This document shows, in pieces, positions 33,202-43,231 of a stretch of DNA of 64,000 bases. Within the stretch, counting starts at the first letter, position 1. Each line of letters opens with the position of its first letter. The position numbers and the translations under genes were made by a program. Below the pieces are notes generated by a model. The model was not told where the DNA came from. It saw only the letters and a list, made by a program, of their open reading frames with translations, and searched no databases. Origin of the DNA: Rhynchopus euleeides (Eukaryota; Euglenozoa; Diplonemea; Diplonemida; Diplonemidae); the NCBI GenBank assembly GCA_963210315.1, contig OY723237.1:868001-932000 (forward strand). The letters run 5' to 3'.

Positions 33202-34190
33202 AAGGGATTGGGTGGGATGAGGGTTGGCGTGTTGGTTACGCAGGGTTAGCAGAGGGGGTGGGACAGAGGGGAGTACGCCCTCAAGGGGGTGGGGGGATCG
33301 GGGAGGCAATGCAAAAAAAGAGGGGGGGGGGGGTGGCAGATCCCAGGCGGGGAGGGGGGGAGGGAGGGGGGCGATTTTAAGAAGTACAAGAGAGTGAGAG
33401 AGAGAGGGGGGATGTATAGCGGATGAGGGGGGGGGGGGTATTTTAGATTGCCGAGAAGAAAAGGTGTAAATGTGTTCGGGGGAGGGGGGGAGGGGGAGGT
33501 ATTGTAATAGAAACAGAGGAGGAAGCCCAAGGATGATCCTCCCTTCACTCGTTATGCAGGTTGCGTCTGGGAGATGGGAGAGGGGAGAGGGGATGATGGG
33601 GGGAGCGGCCCTCCCACCTGCCCCTCCCCACCCCCCCCCCCCACCCCGCCTCTGTCCTGCCTGCTGGGGTGGGTGTTGCGGGTTTGACTGTCGAGAGTGA
33701 CGCGGGGGGGGGGAGTCTTCGTCTCCTTGTGGCAAGTGCAAAAGGTGACGTACGGAGGGGGCGAACAGTGGTCTCGTGCCAGGTATGGTGGGGCGGTTGC
33801 AAAAAAGCACGGGCCGCAGGTTGGCTTGCTATGTGCGGGACACACTCGACGTGCCGCGGGGGTGTGGCGAGCTGCCCATATTCTTCTTACTTCATTACCT
33901 CCAGTGCTGCCTCTGCGGGTTAAAGATGCTTGTGGGGGTGGGGCAGGGGGAGCAAGGGGTGGGGTGGTATGGGGGGGGGGGGGGGGGGGTGGAGAATGCG
34001 GGAACGCAGGCACCACCACCACCACCACCACCGCCCCAGAGCTTTTCCCAATGATCAGCCAGCGGTACTTCGCTCCGCGGCCTCCTTCGCTCCTCTTGGT
34101 CTGAGCGCAGTCGGCGGCACCATCGCGTGGTGCCAGCAGAGAGCGAACTCTACCACATGTCGAACCTGGACCCATTCGCTGACTCAGAAG
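33202..34190. other. spacer with poly-G tracts upstream of NXPE-like gene 2
   Basis: G-rich runs near 33328-33336, 33427-33437 and 33972-33989, a C-run near 33629-33642 and a CAC microsatellite near 34010-34032. No gene is seen. A candidate last exon for copy 3 (acceptor CCGGCAG just below 34200, about 17 codons to a TAG) falls here but is unproven. Confidence 0.5.
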
Positions 34191-36550
34191 TCACGCCGGT
34201 CTGCCGGAGTGGATATGCAACCACCAGTGAGCCCCACCCACCCCCAGCCCCCACTGCCACAGGCACAGGCACAGCATGATGTAGCACACCTCGATGGTCC
34301 AGCTGTGCTGCGAGCTGCCCGGCGGGGTGGCGTCTGCGGGGCACATCTTATTCATCCATAGCATAACCTCAAACTTGTCCACCAGCCAGTCGCGGTAGCA
34401 CGACGCGGGGTCCGCAGGGTTCATGGTGTGGCAGAACGCCGGGTGCGACCCGTAGTGGATGCCGAACTGGCAGTAGCGATGCCCCACGACATGCGGCTGC
34501 GACATGCCGAATCTGTCCGACACGGTGAAGCGCGGTGTGGGAAATGCCGCATCGAGCGCACGCACCAGGCGCATGGCGTTGTGCTGTGCGCCTGCGCTGT
34601 TGACTTTATTCCGCACATTGTCGCAGCACCGCAGGGTTGGTTCCGTCACATCCGTCCCGCAGCTGGCGTGCGGCGTGTCCCAATGCACCTGGGTGACGTT
34701 CGCCGCCAGCACACGCTGCAGCAGCCCCACCACAGACGCCTCGAATGCCGCAGAGCGGAAACGCGCCTCCTCGTCCCAAGCATAGCCGTGGAGGAACACC
34801 GCATCCAGCTGCCCCTGCAGCGCCTGCTCGAAGGCACGCCCCACAGCAGTGTCCCCCGCGAGGAGGGCCAGCCCGTTGCGCCCCATGCCTGGTGGGTCTG
34901 TGGTGCGCTGCCCGCCGCCCCACAGATACTGCAGGTGCACGGCCTGCGCAGGGTTCAGGGGGTTGCTGCGTCGGATGCGCCACTGCCTGTGGTCAAACGC
35001 GGTAGTGCATCCCTGCGACAGGCTCCGCTTGACCCCCTTCCAGAAAGCGGCGTCAGCGCTCTTCAGGGAGGGCCTGTTGCGGGTGGGGTGGGGAGGACAC
35101 GTTTGCGCTGATCAGCTGTGTGTCGACCCGACTGACGAGTCGGTTTTTACCGGACCTGTCAGGAGGGAACCAACCGGCGGGCCAGTCGACCCCGCGCTAG
35201 CGCGTCGTGTACACCCCACCCACTCACACCCCTCCCCGCTGAAGCCTCGGGCAAAAGTGTACCCAATGCAAGGGGGCTGGGGGGTGGGCTGGCGTGGGTG
35301 TGTGTAGGCCCTTAAAAGGGTGCAAACCGTCGCAGGCAGTGATGTGCTCGCGAGTGAGTTGTGGGGGAGATAGTTCATATTGTTGCATACTGGCCCCGCT
35401 TCCCCGGCGACCGTTTGGCGCTCGACGGTGGCTTCCACAGCGGGCAGTTCTTCCGGACCCAGTTGAAGCTCCTGCGCAGAACCGGGACACCCAGGAGGTT
35501 CTCCACGAGGTTGGTGGCGGGCTGCTTGAGGGTGGAGTCGCCGAACCACAGCAGCCGCTTCCCCGCGAGGCAGCTCCACGCAGCCTCCCTGTTGTAGAGG
35601 CGGAGGTAGCAGCTGTGCGGCACCCACACCCACCCGTCGGACGCCATGAACCGCAGGTCCCCCGCACACAGCCCCACCCGGCACGCCCCACGCGCCCCCT
35701 CCTCCGCACGCACCCATGACCCGGACAGCCCCTGCGTGCCGTGCCACGCCTGCCCGCAGGGCTGCTGCGGCAGCACCTCGCCCCCAGAGACAACCAACCT
35801 GACGCATACTCTCTGCCCCTCAGGATCATGCTTAGGGCAGTGGAGCTGCTGCTGCGCAGCCTTGCTTCCTGTCACCCTCTTGACAGCCTCCCTCGACTCG
35901 TCCTGCCAGGCAGCTGTGGAGGCATTGTTCGCCATCGCCTCACCCTTTGTAGGCCATGTCCTCGGGACGCGCGCCGCAGATGTGAAGAACAGGTTCACGC
36001 AAACCTCAAACACGCCTGGGATCCGCGGGCTAAACTCAAACCGGTACACCCCATGAGAGACGGCAAATATCGCAACGGGGGCACGATTCCTGTCGCTCCA
36101 CGCCGTCACCTCGAACATATTCCCCTCGGCGCAGGACCTCCTCCCCTTCTTATCCCTGCTGACGAGATACCCTACAACGGCAGACCCCGCTCCGACAGGC
36201 CCTGCAGGCAGAATCACCTCGGTGCTCCGCAGAGCCGCCTCACGCTTGCTGGTGGCGGACCCATTGCGGCAGACCTCGACCATCTCCTTCACCCTGTCTT
36301 CTGACGCTGCATCCTCGCCCCCTGAGACCGGAGGTTCTGGCAGCGTCTCGCCTGCAGCCAACACCCCTTGGGTGTGGGACGGAGCTGGCGGCAGCGGTGG
36401 GTGGGCGGAGGCTGGGGTGAGTCTCATCGAGGCAGGGTGGCTTGGCCCGAGTGGGTGCGGCATCCCGCTGTGGGTGTGGGTGGTGTGGAAGACGTGCAGG
36501 GAGCAGCCGATGGAGACGAGGATGAGGCAGGGTGGGGCAAGCCCGCGCAT
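34191..36550 (-). CDS. secreted NXPE-family / SGNH-esterase-like protein 3 (spliced)
   Basis: Starts at MRGLAPPCLILVSIGCSLHV, a signal peptide. Exon 1 is complement(35391..36550) and exon 2 complement(34191..35073); the 317-bp intron has donor GTATGC and acceptor CAACAG, and the join restores the frame (CA plus G). Without this splice the protein breaks between VRKNCP and GCTTAFDHRQWRIRRSNP, which are contiguous in paralogues 1 and 2. Domains: filamin-like (NMFEVTAWSDRNRAPVAIFA), GDS box (WFGDSTLKQ), C-terminal block HWDTPHASCGTD, CQFGIHYGSHPAFCHT, DKFEVMLWMNKMCP. The segment just after the GDS box is unlike the paralogues. At 34290 a GAG-GTGTGC matches the conserved donor position near the C-terminus, so the last residues are uncertain. 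Confidence 0.8.
35458..35790 (-). repeat. homogenised GDS-box segment, copy 3
   Basis: About 330 bp near-identical to 24001-24330 and 31968-32297. It ends just upstream of the exon 1 donor region of NXPE-like gene 3. Confidence 0.9.
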
Positions 36551-36673
36551 CGTGGCATCAAGCACAGAGGTGGGCTGGTGTGTGTGGGAGGGAGGGTGGC
36601 TTGTCCCGTCCTGCTGGTGGTGGGGTGTGGTGGTGGGCGGTGTGGCAGGGAGAGAGAAAAATGCCACTCCAGT

Positions 36674-36829
36674 ACAGCCGCTCTTTACTCCTATTTTGTT
36701 TGTGATGCGTTGACGCTTCCACACACAAATGCCTCAACTCCCGTGATGGGGGAGGCTAGTGGGGTGCGGAGCACGTTTGGCTGTGGTGGACTGACATTTT
36801 CTGCTCACAAGTGTGCGTAAAAAGGATAG
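36674..36829 (+). repeat. R3 interspersed repeat, diverged copy
   Basis: It keeps ACAGCCGCTC, GATGCGTTGACGCTTCCACA and GAGCACGTTTGGCTGTGGTG and ends near CACAAGTGTGCG, with many substitutions against the tight R3 group. It lies 124 bp upstream of the NXPE-like gene 3 start. Confidence 0.65.
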
Positions 36830-37663
36830 GATCGTGGACAGCAGAGCGCGACCTGTCGCTGGAACAGAATTACACGAGCAGTGCACAGGGGAGGAGGTGC
36901 ACACCAAACCCTGGAATGATGATCACCGAGCCTGATGAAAGGTGGGGTGAGTGTGTCGAGCATGTTCCTGGTTCCTTGCTCTGGTAGTGTGGCTTCCTCT
37001 GTATGTCTTTGCCTTAGACACTCGTGTCGGAGGAAAGGGTCAGGACTCCCTCACGCAGCTGCTCCACACAGGCGAGGGGGTGTGTGTGTGGAAACGTCAA
37101 CACATAACCAAACCCGAGTGAGAGAAATCGACAGCGAAACCCCATGTTGCTCATATTTTTTTTAATACCATCCAAAACACAGCGCAGCTGTGTATTGGAG
37201 GAAATACGATACGAAAAGGATTGGCGTCATTACCTCTGTCATGGTTTCCATTTTCTCGTGCTCCACCACACATTTTGTACTTCAGACAACACAAACACAC
37301 AACACACGGGAAGTGGTCAACAAAACATTCCTTTTTCGTCCCCCTATATTTTGTTTGTCCAGATCAACAAACAAGCACAGACAGAAGGACGTCGAGTACG
37401 CGTATTTCATCAGGTACTTTCCGCGGGTGAGCACGGTGCGTCAGCACAACAACCTAGAGGCGGGCTTCGCTGAGATGCAGAGTGAGGAACAGCTTGACAC
37501 CTGCACAGAGCCAAGGCACCGGAGGGCAGCATGCCCATCACAGCCCGAAGGCGGCAATGGGGGAAACCAGAGCACCCGCGATGCATTTGACAGCCTGGTG
37601 TTCGGCAGCTGTCGGGCAGCCCAACAGGGCACAGCTCGACCCGCTCGACATGGCGGTGTCCAA
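36830..37663. other. spacer 3' of the DUF4116 gene
   Basis: No gene. The piece 37408-37450 (TACTTTCCGCGGGTGAGCAC) reappears at 63405-63445 beside the second DUF4116 copy. A weak R3-like core (GGAAACGTCAACACATAACC) is near 37090. Confidence 0.55.
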
Positions 37664-39685
37664 CTACGGGCCAGAGGCAGGCAGGTCTTGCAGGGCAGGG
37701 CTGGCGTACTCCCCGTTCTTTGCATTCGCACGCACCGCAGCAAGCACCACCTCCCGGTCTGCCTGCAGCTCCGCACTTGCAAAAGGGAGCAGCACAGTGC
37801 GATTACGACGGTCCCCTCCCTGAGCGTCGCAGAAGGCGGCAAGTGCTGCCTGCTTGTCAGCACGCACACTGTCCCCCGCGTAGATGAAGTTGTTCGGGTC
37901 GTCACGGATGGCAGGAAGTGCCACGTCCAGGTCGTCACGCAACGCAGGGACCATCCTCATGAACAGAGAGGACTTGGATGCAATAGCTGCCAACGCAACG
38001 TCCTTGTCGTTCCGCAGTGGGCCTGCAATATTGACGTACTGGGATGGCCTGCTCGCGATTGCCTGCATCACGAAGGCTTTGTCAGCTTGCAGCGCTTCGC
38101 TCAGATCTCCCAACTTCACTTTCTTCTGGCGAAGTGCCTTCAGGACAACCTCTTTGTCCTGCTGCAACGTCAGGCTCAGTTGGTGAAAGTTCCTCAGCTC
38201 CCGACTTTCAAGAGCCTCCATGACGACCTCTTTGTCCCCTCGCATCGCCTCGCTCAGATCACTGACGTTCAACATGGTGGAAAGGACTCGGCGGAAAGGA
38301 TCAAGAGCCACCATGACGACATCCTTGTCCTGTTGCAACGTCGCGCTCAGTTGGAGAAATTTATCGACCGTATCGAAATGGCGCATGACGACCTCCTTGT
38401 CCTGCTGCAATGCCGGGCTCAGTTTGTGAAAGTCACCCTGCACGGCCCAACTAAGTGCCTCCATGACGAATTCCTTGTCCCCTCGCAGCGCCTCGCTCAG
38501 ATCACTGAACTCTATGTGTTCCTGACGAAGTTCCTTCATGACAATATCCTTGTCATCCTCCTGCGACTGATCGTTCCAATGGTGGACCTTCATGGTGCCC
38601 TCCTTGTCCTGCTTCAGGCCCCCACTCAGATCACTGAAGTTCGCTGGCAAACAGGAATCCGGTGCCTCCATGACGAACTCTTTGTCCCCCCGCAGCGCCT
38701 CGCTCAGATCACTGAAGTTCACATTCTTCATACGAAGTGCCTCCATGGCGACCTCTTTGTCCTGCTGCAACGTCGCGTTCAGTTGGTGAAAGCCCCCCAG
38801 CATGTGATGACGAAGTGCCTCCATGACGACCTCTTTGTCTTGCTTCAGCGCCCCACTCAGATCACTGAAGTGCGCATACCCCTGGGGAAGTGCCTTCATG
38901 ACGAAGTCTTTGTCCCCTCGCAGCGTCTCACTCAGATCACCGAAGTACACTTTGTTGTGAAGAAGTGCCTTCATGGCGACCTCTTTGTCTTGCTGCAGCG
39001 CCTTGCTCACGAATGGCCACACCGCACGTTTCTCCAGCGCTTCGAGCACGAACGCCTTGTCGCTGAGCCACACAGCGCTGTTTGCACAGTGCGGCACAGC
39101 ACGACCCGCAACGCTGCGCTGATTCTGCAGGCTTTTGTCCTCGACGTTGTACCACATCGACGCGTTGTGCTTCAACGCCGCCATGACGATGTCTGCGTCT
39201 GAACACAGTGCGGCACTGGCACGCACAAAGTCCTTGGGATTGTACTCTACGTACTGCAGCATCACCTCCTTGTCGTCGTGCAGCGAGGGATGAACCCAGT
39301 GTGGCTGAATGGGGAAAAGGCGGCGCCGCTTCTTTGCCTTCTTTGCCTTGTGGGTGCCGGCCAGCACCGCCAGCACACACTCCCGCCGCTGGCGTGCCCA
39401 CACTGGGATGTCATCCATCGTCACAGCACCGCTGCGCAGCTGCGCCACAAACTCCGCCACACCACGGACCACGCCCACCCGGCACCCCCCCGAGAAGGCG
39501 GCGACGTTGCTGATGCGCTCCGCCCCGTCACACGCCACGCGCTGCCCGCTCACGCTCAACTCCACGTCCTCCCCGAAGCCGAAGGCCTCGCCGCACTGCC
39601 GCTTCATCGCAGACACCGTCGCGTCCGCATCGATCTCCAGAGGCTCCTCACGCCCTGACAGTGTGTCGATGGCATGCACCTCCAT
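37664..39685 (-). CDS. ubiquitin-like plus DUF4116-repeat protein
   Basis: 673 aa from MEVHAIDTLSGREEPLEI; 23 upstream codons are left out. Residues 1-72 look like a ubiquitin-like fold (DADATVSAMKRQCGEAFGFG then LSVSGQRVACDGAERIS). After a KKAKKRRR basic patch come about a dozen DUF4116-type repeats of roughly 40-45 residues with the frame LxxDKEVVMEALxxxxxxFSDLSEAL. Alternating FSDLSEALRGDKEFVMEAL and FHQLxxTLQQDKEVVMEAL versions show recent internal duplication. One unit is degenerate (VHHWNDQSQEDDKDIVM). DUF4116 repeats occur in large families in several protists; the function is unknown, and a protein-interaction scaffold is a reasonable guess. No intron is needed. A closely related second copy enters the window at 63433-64000. 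Confidence 0.85.
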   Translation of the reverse strand: MEVHAIDTLSGREEPLEIDADATVSAMKRQCGEAFGFGEDVELSVSGQRVACDGAERISNVAAFSGGCRVGVVRGVAEFVAQLRSGAVTMDDIPVWARQRRECVLAVLAGTHKAKKAKKRRRLFPIQPHWVHPSLHDDKEVMLQYVEYNPKDFVRASAALCSDADIVMAALKHNASMWYNVEDKSLQNQRSVAGRAVPHCANSAVWLSDKAFVLEALEKRAVWPFVSKALQQDKEVAMKALLHNKVYFGDLSETLRGDKDFVMKALPQGYAHFSDLSGALKQDKEVVMEALRHHMLGGFHQLNATLQQDKEVAMEALRMKNVNFSDLSEALRGDKEFVMEAPDSCLPANFSDLSGGLKQDKEGTMKVHHWNDQSQEDDKDIVMKELRQEHIEFSDLSEALRGDKEFVMEALSWAVQGDFHKLSPALQQDKEVVMRHFDTVDKFLQLSATLQQDKDVVMVALDPFRRVLSTMLNVSDLSEAMRGDKEVVMEALESRELRNFHQLSLTLQQDKEVVLKALRQKKVKLGDLSEALQADKAFVMQAIASRPSQYVNIAGPLRNDKDVALAAIASKSSLFMRMVPALRDDLDVALPAIRDDPNNFIYAGDSVRADKQAALAAFCDAQGGDRRNRTVLLPFASAELQADREVVLAAVRANAKNGEYASPALQDLPASGP

Positions 39686-39925
39686 CCCACACACACACAC
39701 AGGTGTCCCGAGGTCTGCTGATGGGTGTGTGTGTGTGTGTGATAATATGTGCACCGCCGAGACACAGCACAGACAACAACGCAGGTGCAGCGTATGGTGA
39801 GTGATGCGACAAGGGATGGGGTCTAAAAATGGCAGCGGCGTTTAGGATCACTTATAAGGGGAGCTCCCACACACCCCCCCCCCTCCACCCTCCACCCCCT
39901 CGCCCACCCACGCCGTCCCCTCACC

Positions 39926-42900
39926 CTATATCTGCGGCGGCACCGACGCCGCCATCGGATAGGTCGAAGGGATGTAGTGCAGGTGGCGTGCAAAGTGGAG
40001 AAACTCGGACACCACCATTGTGTCCAGGGCGGGGTTCTGGCGGTGCCGCGTCACGCCGGAGCAAGGGGCGGGCCGCAGCCCCATGTCCAGGCAGTACAGC
40101 CTTGCGAGCATGTCGTACCGCTGCCCGTCGGACTTCGCCTCCATGACAGGGGGCGGGGCCCACAGAGCTGGCGCTGTGGTCTGCACCGGCGTGGGCTTGC
40201 CTTGAGAAAACGCAATCGACGCCTCGAAAACACGGTCGACAAACGTCGACGACTCTGTCTCAGGTGCAAGCGGGTCTGCCGCGGCAAGGGCACTCTTTGC
40301 ACCCTTCCGCGACACCTGCGGCGGTGACTCCTCCTCGTCAGACGCGCCTATCAGGGCGAGGTCCAGCTTGCGGAGCCAGAGGATGAGCTCGTTGACCCAT
40401 TGCGTCTTCAGGGTTGTGACGAAGAAGCTTTCATCCGTCGCATCGTCTGTCGAAGGCCTGGTGGACAGCAGGTCTGCCCATGGCATGGAGCTGCAGCCCT
40501 TCCCGTCGACAAACGCGGAGTGCTTCAGCTGCAGTATGGCACGCGAGTCCTTTGTCTTGGAGAACACCGTATCGATACACCCCATGATGTCCGGAAGGGT
40601 CCGGCTTTTCCCCTTCACCAGAATCCCGTTGAAGAAGACAGCGGCCCTCCTGTGGGTGTCGCCTCCAGTCTCCTGCGACCGGAGGGCATCCTCGAATAGG
40701 CTCATCTGGTCGGTCAGCGCGTCGATCGCCCACACTCCCATAAACCCCACCACAACCATCAGCATCAGCGCGCAGGTCGGCGACTGCTTGTAGAGGTGGA
40801 GCGCGTGGAGGAAGCTGTACGCCACGTCACCCAGGGATCTCCCCTTGGCCTTGCCCTGGTCTGCGAAGAACTTTTCGAACCGAATCCCCTGGCGGCGGTA
40901 GCTGTGGAGGTCGCGCGTCATCTGCAGAGCGTTGCCCAGGGTGAAGGCCATGTTGAAGCAGGGCTTCATCGAATGCAGATACGTCGGGATCCAACCAGGC
41001 TCCCCCAAAGGCTTGAAGACACGAAGCGACAGGGCATCCGCCGTATCCTCCACGGCGAGATTCCGCGCGAGCCGCGATTCATTCGCTATCGCAGCAAGCT
41101 GCCCCTCCGCCTGCAGCGTCTGCAGCGACAGACGCGAGGACAGCTCCCCCAGCTCGTCGAGCAGAAGCTCAATCACATCGCGGGGGTGCGTCTCACGCCC
41201 GTCGATCCCCCAGAGCTCCAGACGCGACATCAGGTCGGGCTGTGCCTGGGGGTCACCCTCCTCCTGAGGCCCGGCACCCGCAGCAGGCATAGGCGGGATG
41301 ACGAAGAAGCTGCCGCTGCCGCTGCTGTCTGCCCCGCTCGGGTCACCCGCATCGGCAGGTGGGGCCCTGCTGAGCACTGGAGAGAACGGCGCCGGCGGTG
41401 CGGCAGCATGGGGGCCGGCGCCGGCGTCTGCGGGGAAGGCAGAGAGAAAGCCACCACCACCGCCACCCCCCTGATCAGACGCCACGCTCTCTCTCTGCCT
41501 GTGCATCGAGCCGGATAGACGGTGCCCGAATTGGAACGCGCCTCCGCCGTTCCCGCCCCCCGTCCCTCCTTCCGCAACACCCGGGCCTCTGACGTTCATA
41601 AAGGCCATCGAGAGCCTTGCCTTGGTCCACCAGCTGACAGGCGCAGGCCCTCCCGCTTTCCCCGCCTTGCGCAGCGCCGCCACGACACGCTGCGACTCCG
41701 CCAGATCCCGCAGCGCCTCCTCCTTGAGGCTGACCTCCTTCGCCACAGAAAGGGACATGGATGCGAGGTGTTCCGCAAGCCTGTTCCTCTCCGCCGCGGT
41801 GGCTGTGTACTGCTTCTCGATCCCCTCAAGGCTCTCGACTGTGCCGCGCAGCGCAACCGACTCCCCGCTGAGCCGCACCACCTCCCCCTTGTAGCGCGAC
41901 AGCTGCCGCTGCAGCTTCCGCACCTGCGACACCAGCACGGCTGCCTCGTGGCTGTCCCCCCCGGCACCCTCACCCGACGCCTGCAGGAAGCCAGCCATAC
42001 ACTCCAGACCCTCCCCGATGCGCCTCTGGGGGGAGCCTGGCGAGGTGGCACGGTGCACGCCACCGCCACCACCACCACCTCCCACTGTGGGGGACTCCAC
42101 CCTGGGCGAGCCGGCGTGTGAGGCGCCGCTCCGTGGCGGGGCGGGGCGTGGGGCGGCGGTGCTCCGTGCGGCGGGGGGTGCGGCGTCGCCGCCTCCGCGC
42201 AGGAGGGCCACGACGGCGGAGGAGTCGTTGCGCAGGAGCCCCGGGTGGGCGCCCCTGGCGGGCGTGTTGGGGGAGGCCCCTCCCAGTGATGCTAGCGAGG
42301 CTTGCTGCTGCAGCGGCGGGGGGGAACCGGCTCTCAGCCTGCTGCGCTGCCCGGTGTCGGCGCGGCGCTGCGGCGGCTGGGGGGCGCTGCCGCTCATCAG
42401 GGACATCACTGATGACGACGGCGACAGCAGCGCGCTCCTGCTGGAGCTGGGGCTCATCAAGCCACCCCTCACACCGCTGGCCTGCGATGCGGATAAGAGG
42501 GACGCCTGGCGCTGCCTCTGCTGCAGCTGCTGCTGCTGCGCCTGCTCCTGCTGGGCCTCCAGATCTGCCAGCGCCTGCATCACCTGCTGCTCGAATGCGG
42601 CGCGCTCCTCAGTGGACCCGCCTGCGCTGCGCAGCTCCTCTTCGTAGGCAGCCTGGAGCTGGGTGAGGATCGTGCCGTAGATAGAGAAAGCCTCGATCAG
42701 CCGCGCGAAGCAGCGCCGCGCGTTGTCCAAACTGCTGCCGCCGGAGAGGAGGATTGCCTCAAGCTCCTGGAAGAGGACAGGCTTTTCGCTGAGAACGCTG
42801 TCCGACCCGCGTGTCGAGCAGGGCCATGCCGTGACTGTCGGAGCCTCGGTGATCTGGAAGAATGGGGTGACCGGCTGCACCGCCGGGGCGCGCACAGAGA

Positions 42901-43231
42901 GGCACGCGCTCTGCTTCGCCCCCTTCGTCCGGAGCGAAATCGGCTTCCGCTTGCGGCGCGGGGCGGTGGCGGTGTTGGGGCTGCCAATCGCCCCGCCCCC
43001 CGCGTCGCCCACACCGCCCCGCCCCGCAGCCCCCTTCCCGAGCTTCGCCGAGATGGCATGCGCGCTGCCCCACACCCTCCCCCTGCCCCCGGTGGAGGCC
43101 TCGGTGCTTCCCGGGGCAGGCGGTGCCGGCAGCTCAACTCCCTCTCTTGCGGCGCCTGCGCGGCGGAGGACGGAGATGACGTTGTGGCCCCCGGGCTCGG
43201 CTGGGCGGTGCCGCTGGCCCTCGGCCTGCAT
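39926..43231 (-). CDS. large coiled-coil protein, TSNAXIP1-like N-terminus (tentative)
   Basis: 1,101 aa in one open frame. Residues about 144-200 (LFQELEAILLSG, then CFARLIEAFSIYG and LTQLQAAYEEEL) resemble the TSNAXIP1 N-terminal domain found in ciliary proteins; this is pattern-based and tentative. Coiled coils follow: a Gln-rich one at about 205-245 and a longer one at about 424-524 (VRKLQRQLSRYKGEVVRLSG). These alternate with disordered Ser/Gly/Pro linkers. A conserved-looking C-terminal part (about 660-1101) has a hydrophobic stretch (ALMLMVVVGFMGVWAIDAL, about 820-840) that could be a buried helix or a membrane segment. The region encoding ASIAFSQGKPTPVQTTAPAL is duplicated as a broken fragment at 63252-63407. 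An upstream exon is possible because the first Met lies close to the frame's start. Confidence 0.75.
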   Translation of the reverse strand: MQAEGQRHRPAEPGGHNVISVLRRAGAAREGVELPAPPAPGSTEASTGGRGRVWGSAHAISAKLGKGAAGRGGVGDAGGGAIGSPNTATAPRRKRKPISLRTKGAKQSACLSVRAPAVQPVTPFFQITEAPTVTAWPCSTRGSDSVLSEKPVLFQELEAILLSGGSSLDNARRCFARLIEAFSIYGTILTQLQAAYEEELRSAGGSTEERAAFEQQVMQALADLEAQQEQAQQQQLQQRQRQASLLSASQASGVRGGLMSPSSSRSALLSPSSSVMSLMSGSAPQPPQRRADTGQRSRLRAGSPPPLQQQASLASLGGASPNTPARGAHPGLLRNDSSAVVALLRGGGDAAPPAARSTAAPRPAPPRSGASHAGSPRVESPTVGGGGGGGGVHRATSPGSPQRRIGEGLECMAGFLQASGEGAGGDSHEAAVLVSQVRKLQRQLSRYKGEVVRLSGESVALRGTVESLEGIEKQYTATAAERNRLAEHLASMSLSVAKEVSLKEEALRDLAESQRVVAALRKAGKAGGPAPVSWWTKARLSMAFMNVRGPGVAEGGTGGGNGGGAFQFGHRLSGSMHRQRESVASDQGGGGGGGFLSAFPADAGAGPHAAAPPAPFSPVLSRAPPADAGDPSGADSSGSGSFFVIPPMPAAGAGPQEEGDPQAQPDLMSRLELWGIDGRETHPRDVIELLLDELGELSSRLSLQTLQAEGQLAAIANESRLARNLAVEDTADALSLRVFKPLGEPGWIPTYLHSMKPCFNMAFTLGNALQMTRDLHSYRRQGIRFEKFFADQGKAKGRSLGDVAYSFLHALHLYKQSPTCALMLMVVVGFMGVWAIDALTDQMSLFEDALRSQETGGDTHRRAAVFFNGILVKGKSRTLPDIMGCIDTVFSKTKDSRAILQLKHSAFVDGKGCSSMPWADLLSTRPSTDDATDESFFVTTLKTQWVNELILWLRKLDLALIGASDEEESPPQVSRKGAKSALAAADPLAPETESSTFVDRVFEASIAFSQGKPTPVQTTAPALWAPPPVMEAKSDGQRYDMLARLYCLDMGLRPAPCSGVTRHRQNPALDTMVVSEFLHFARHLHYIPSTYPMAASVPPQI

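Noticed and set aside
37190..39202. 670-codon plus-strand frame opposite the DUF4116 gene
   Set aside because: It is a mirror of the repeated LxxDKEVVMEAL units; the minus frame has the family pattern and the start-proximal ubiquitin-like domain.
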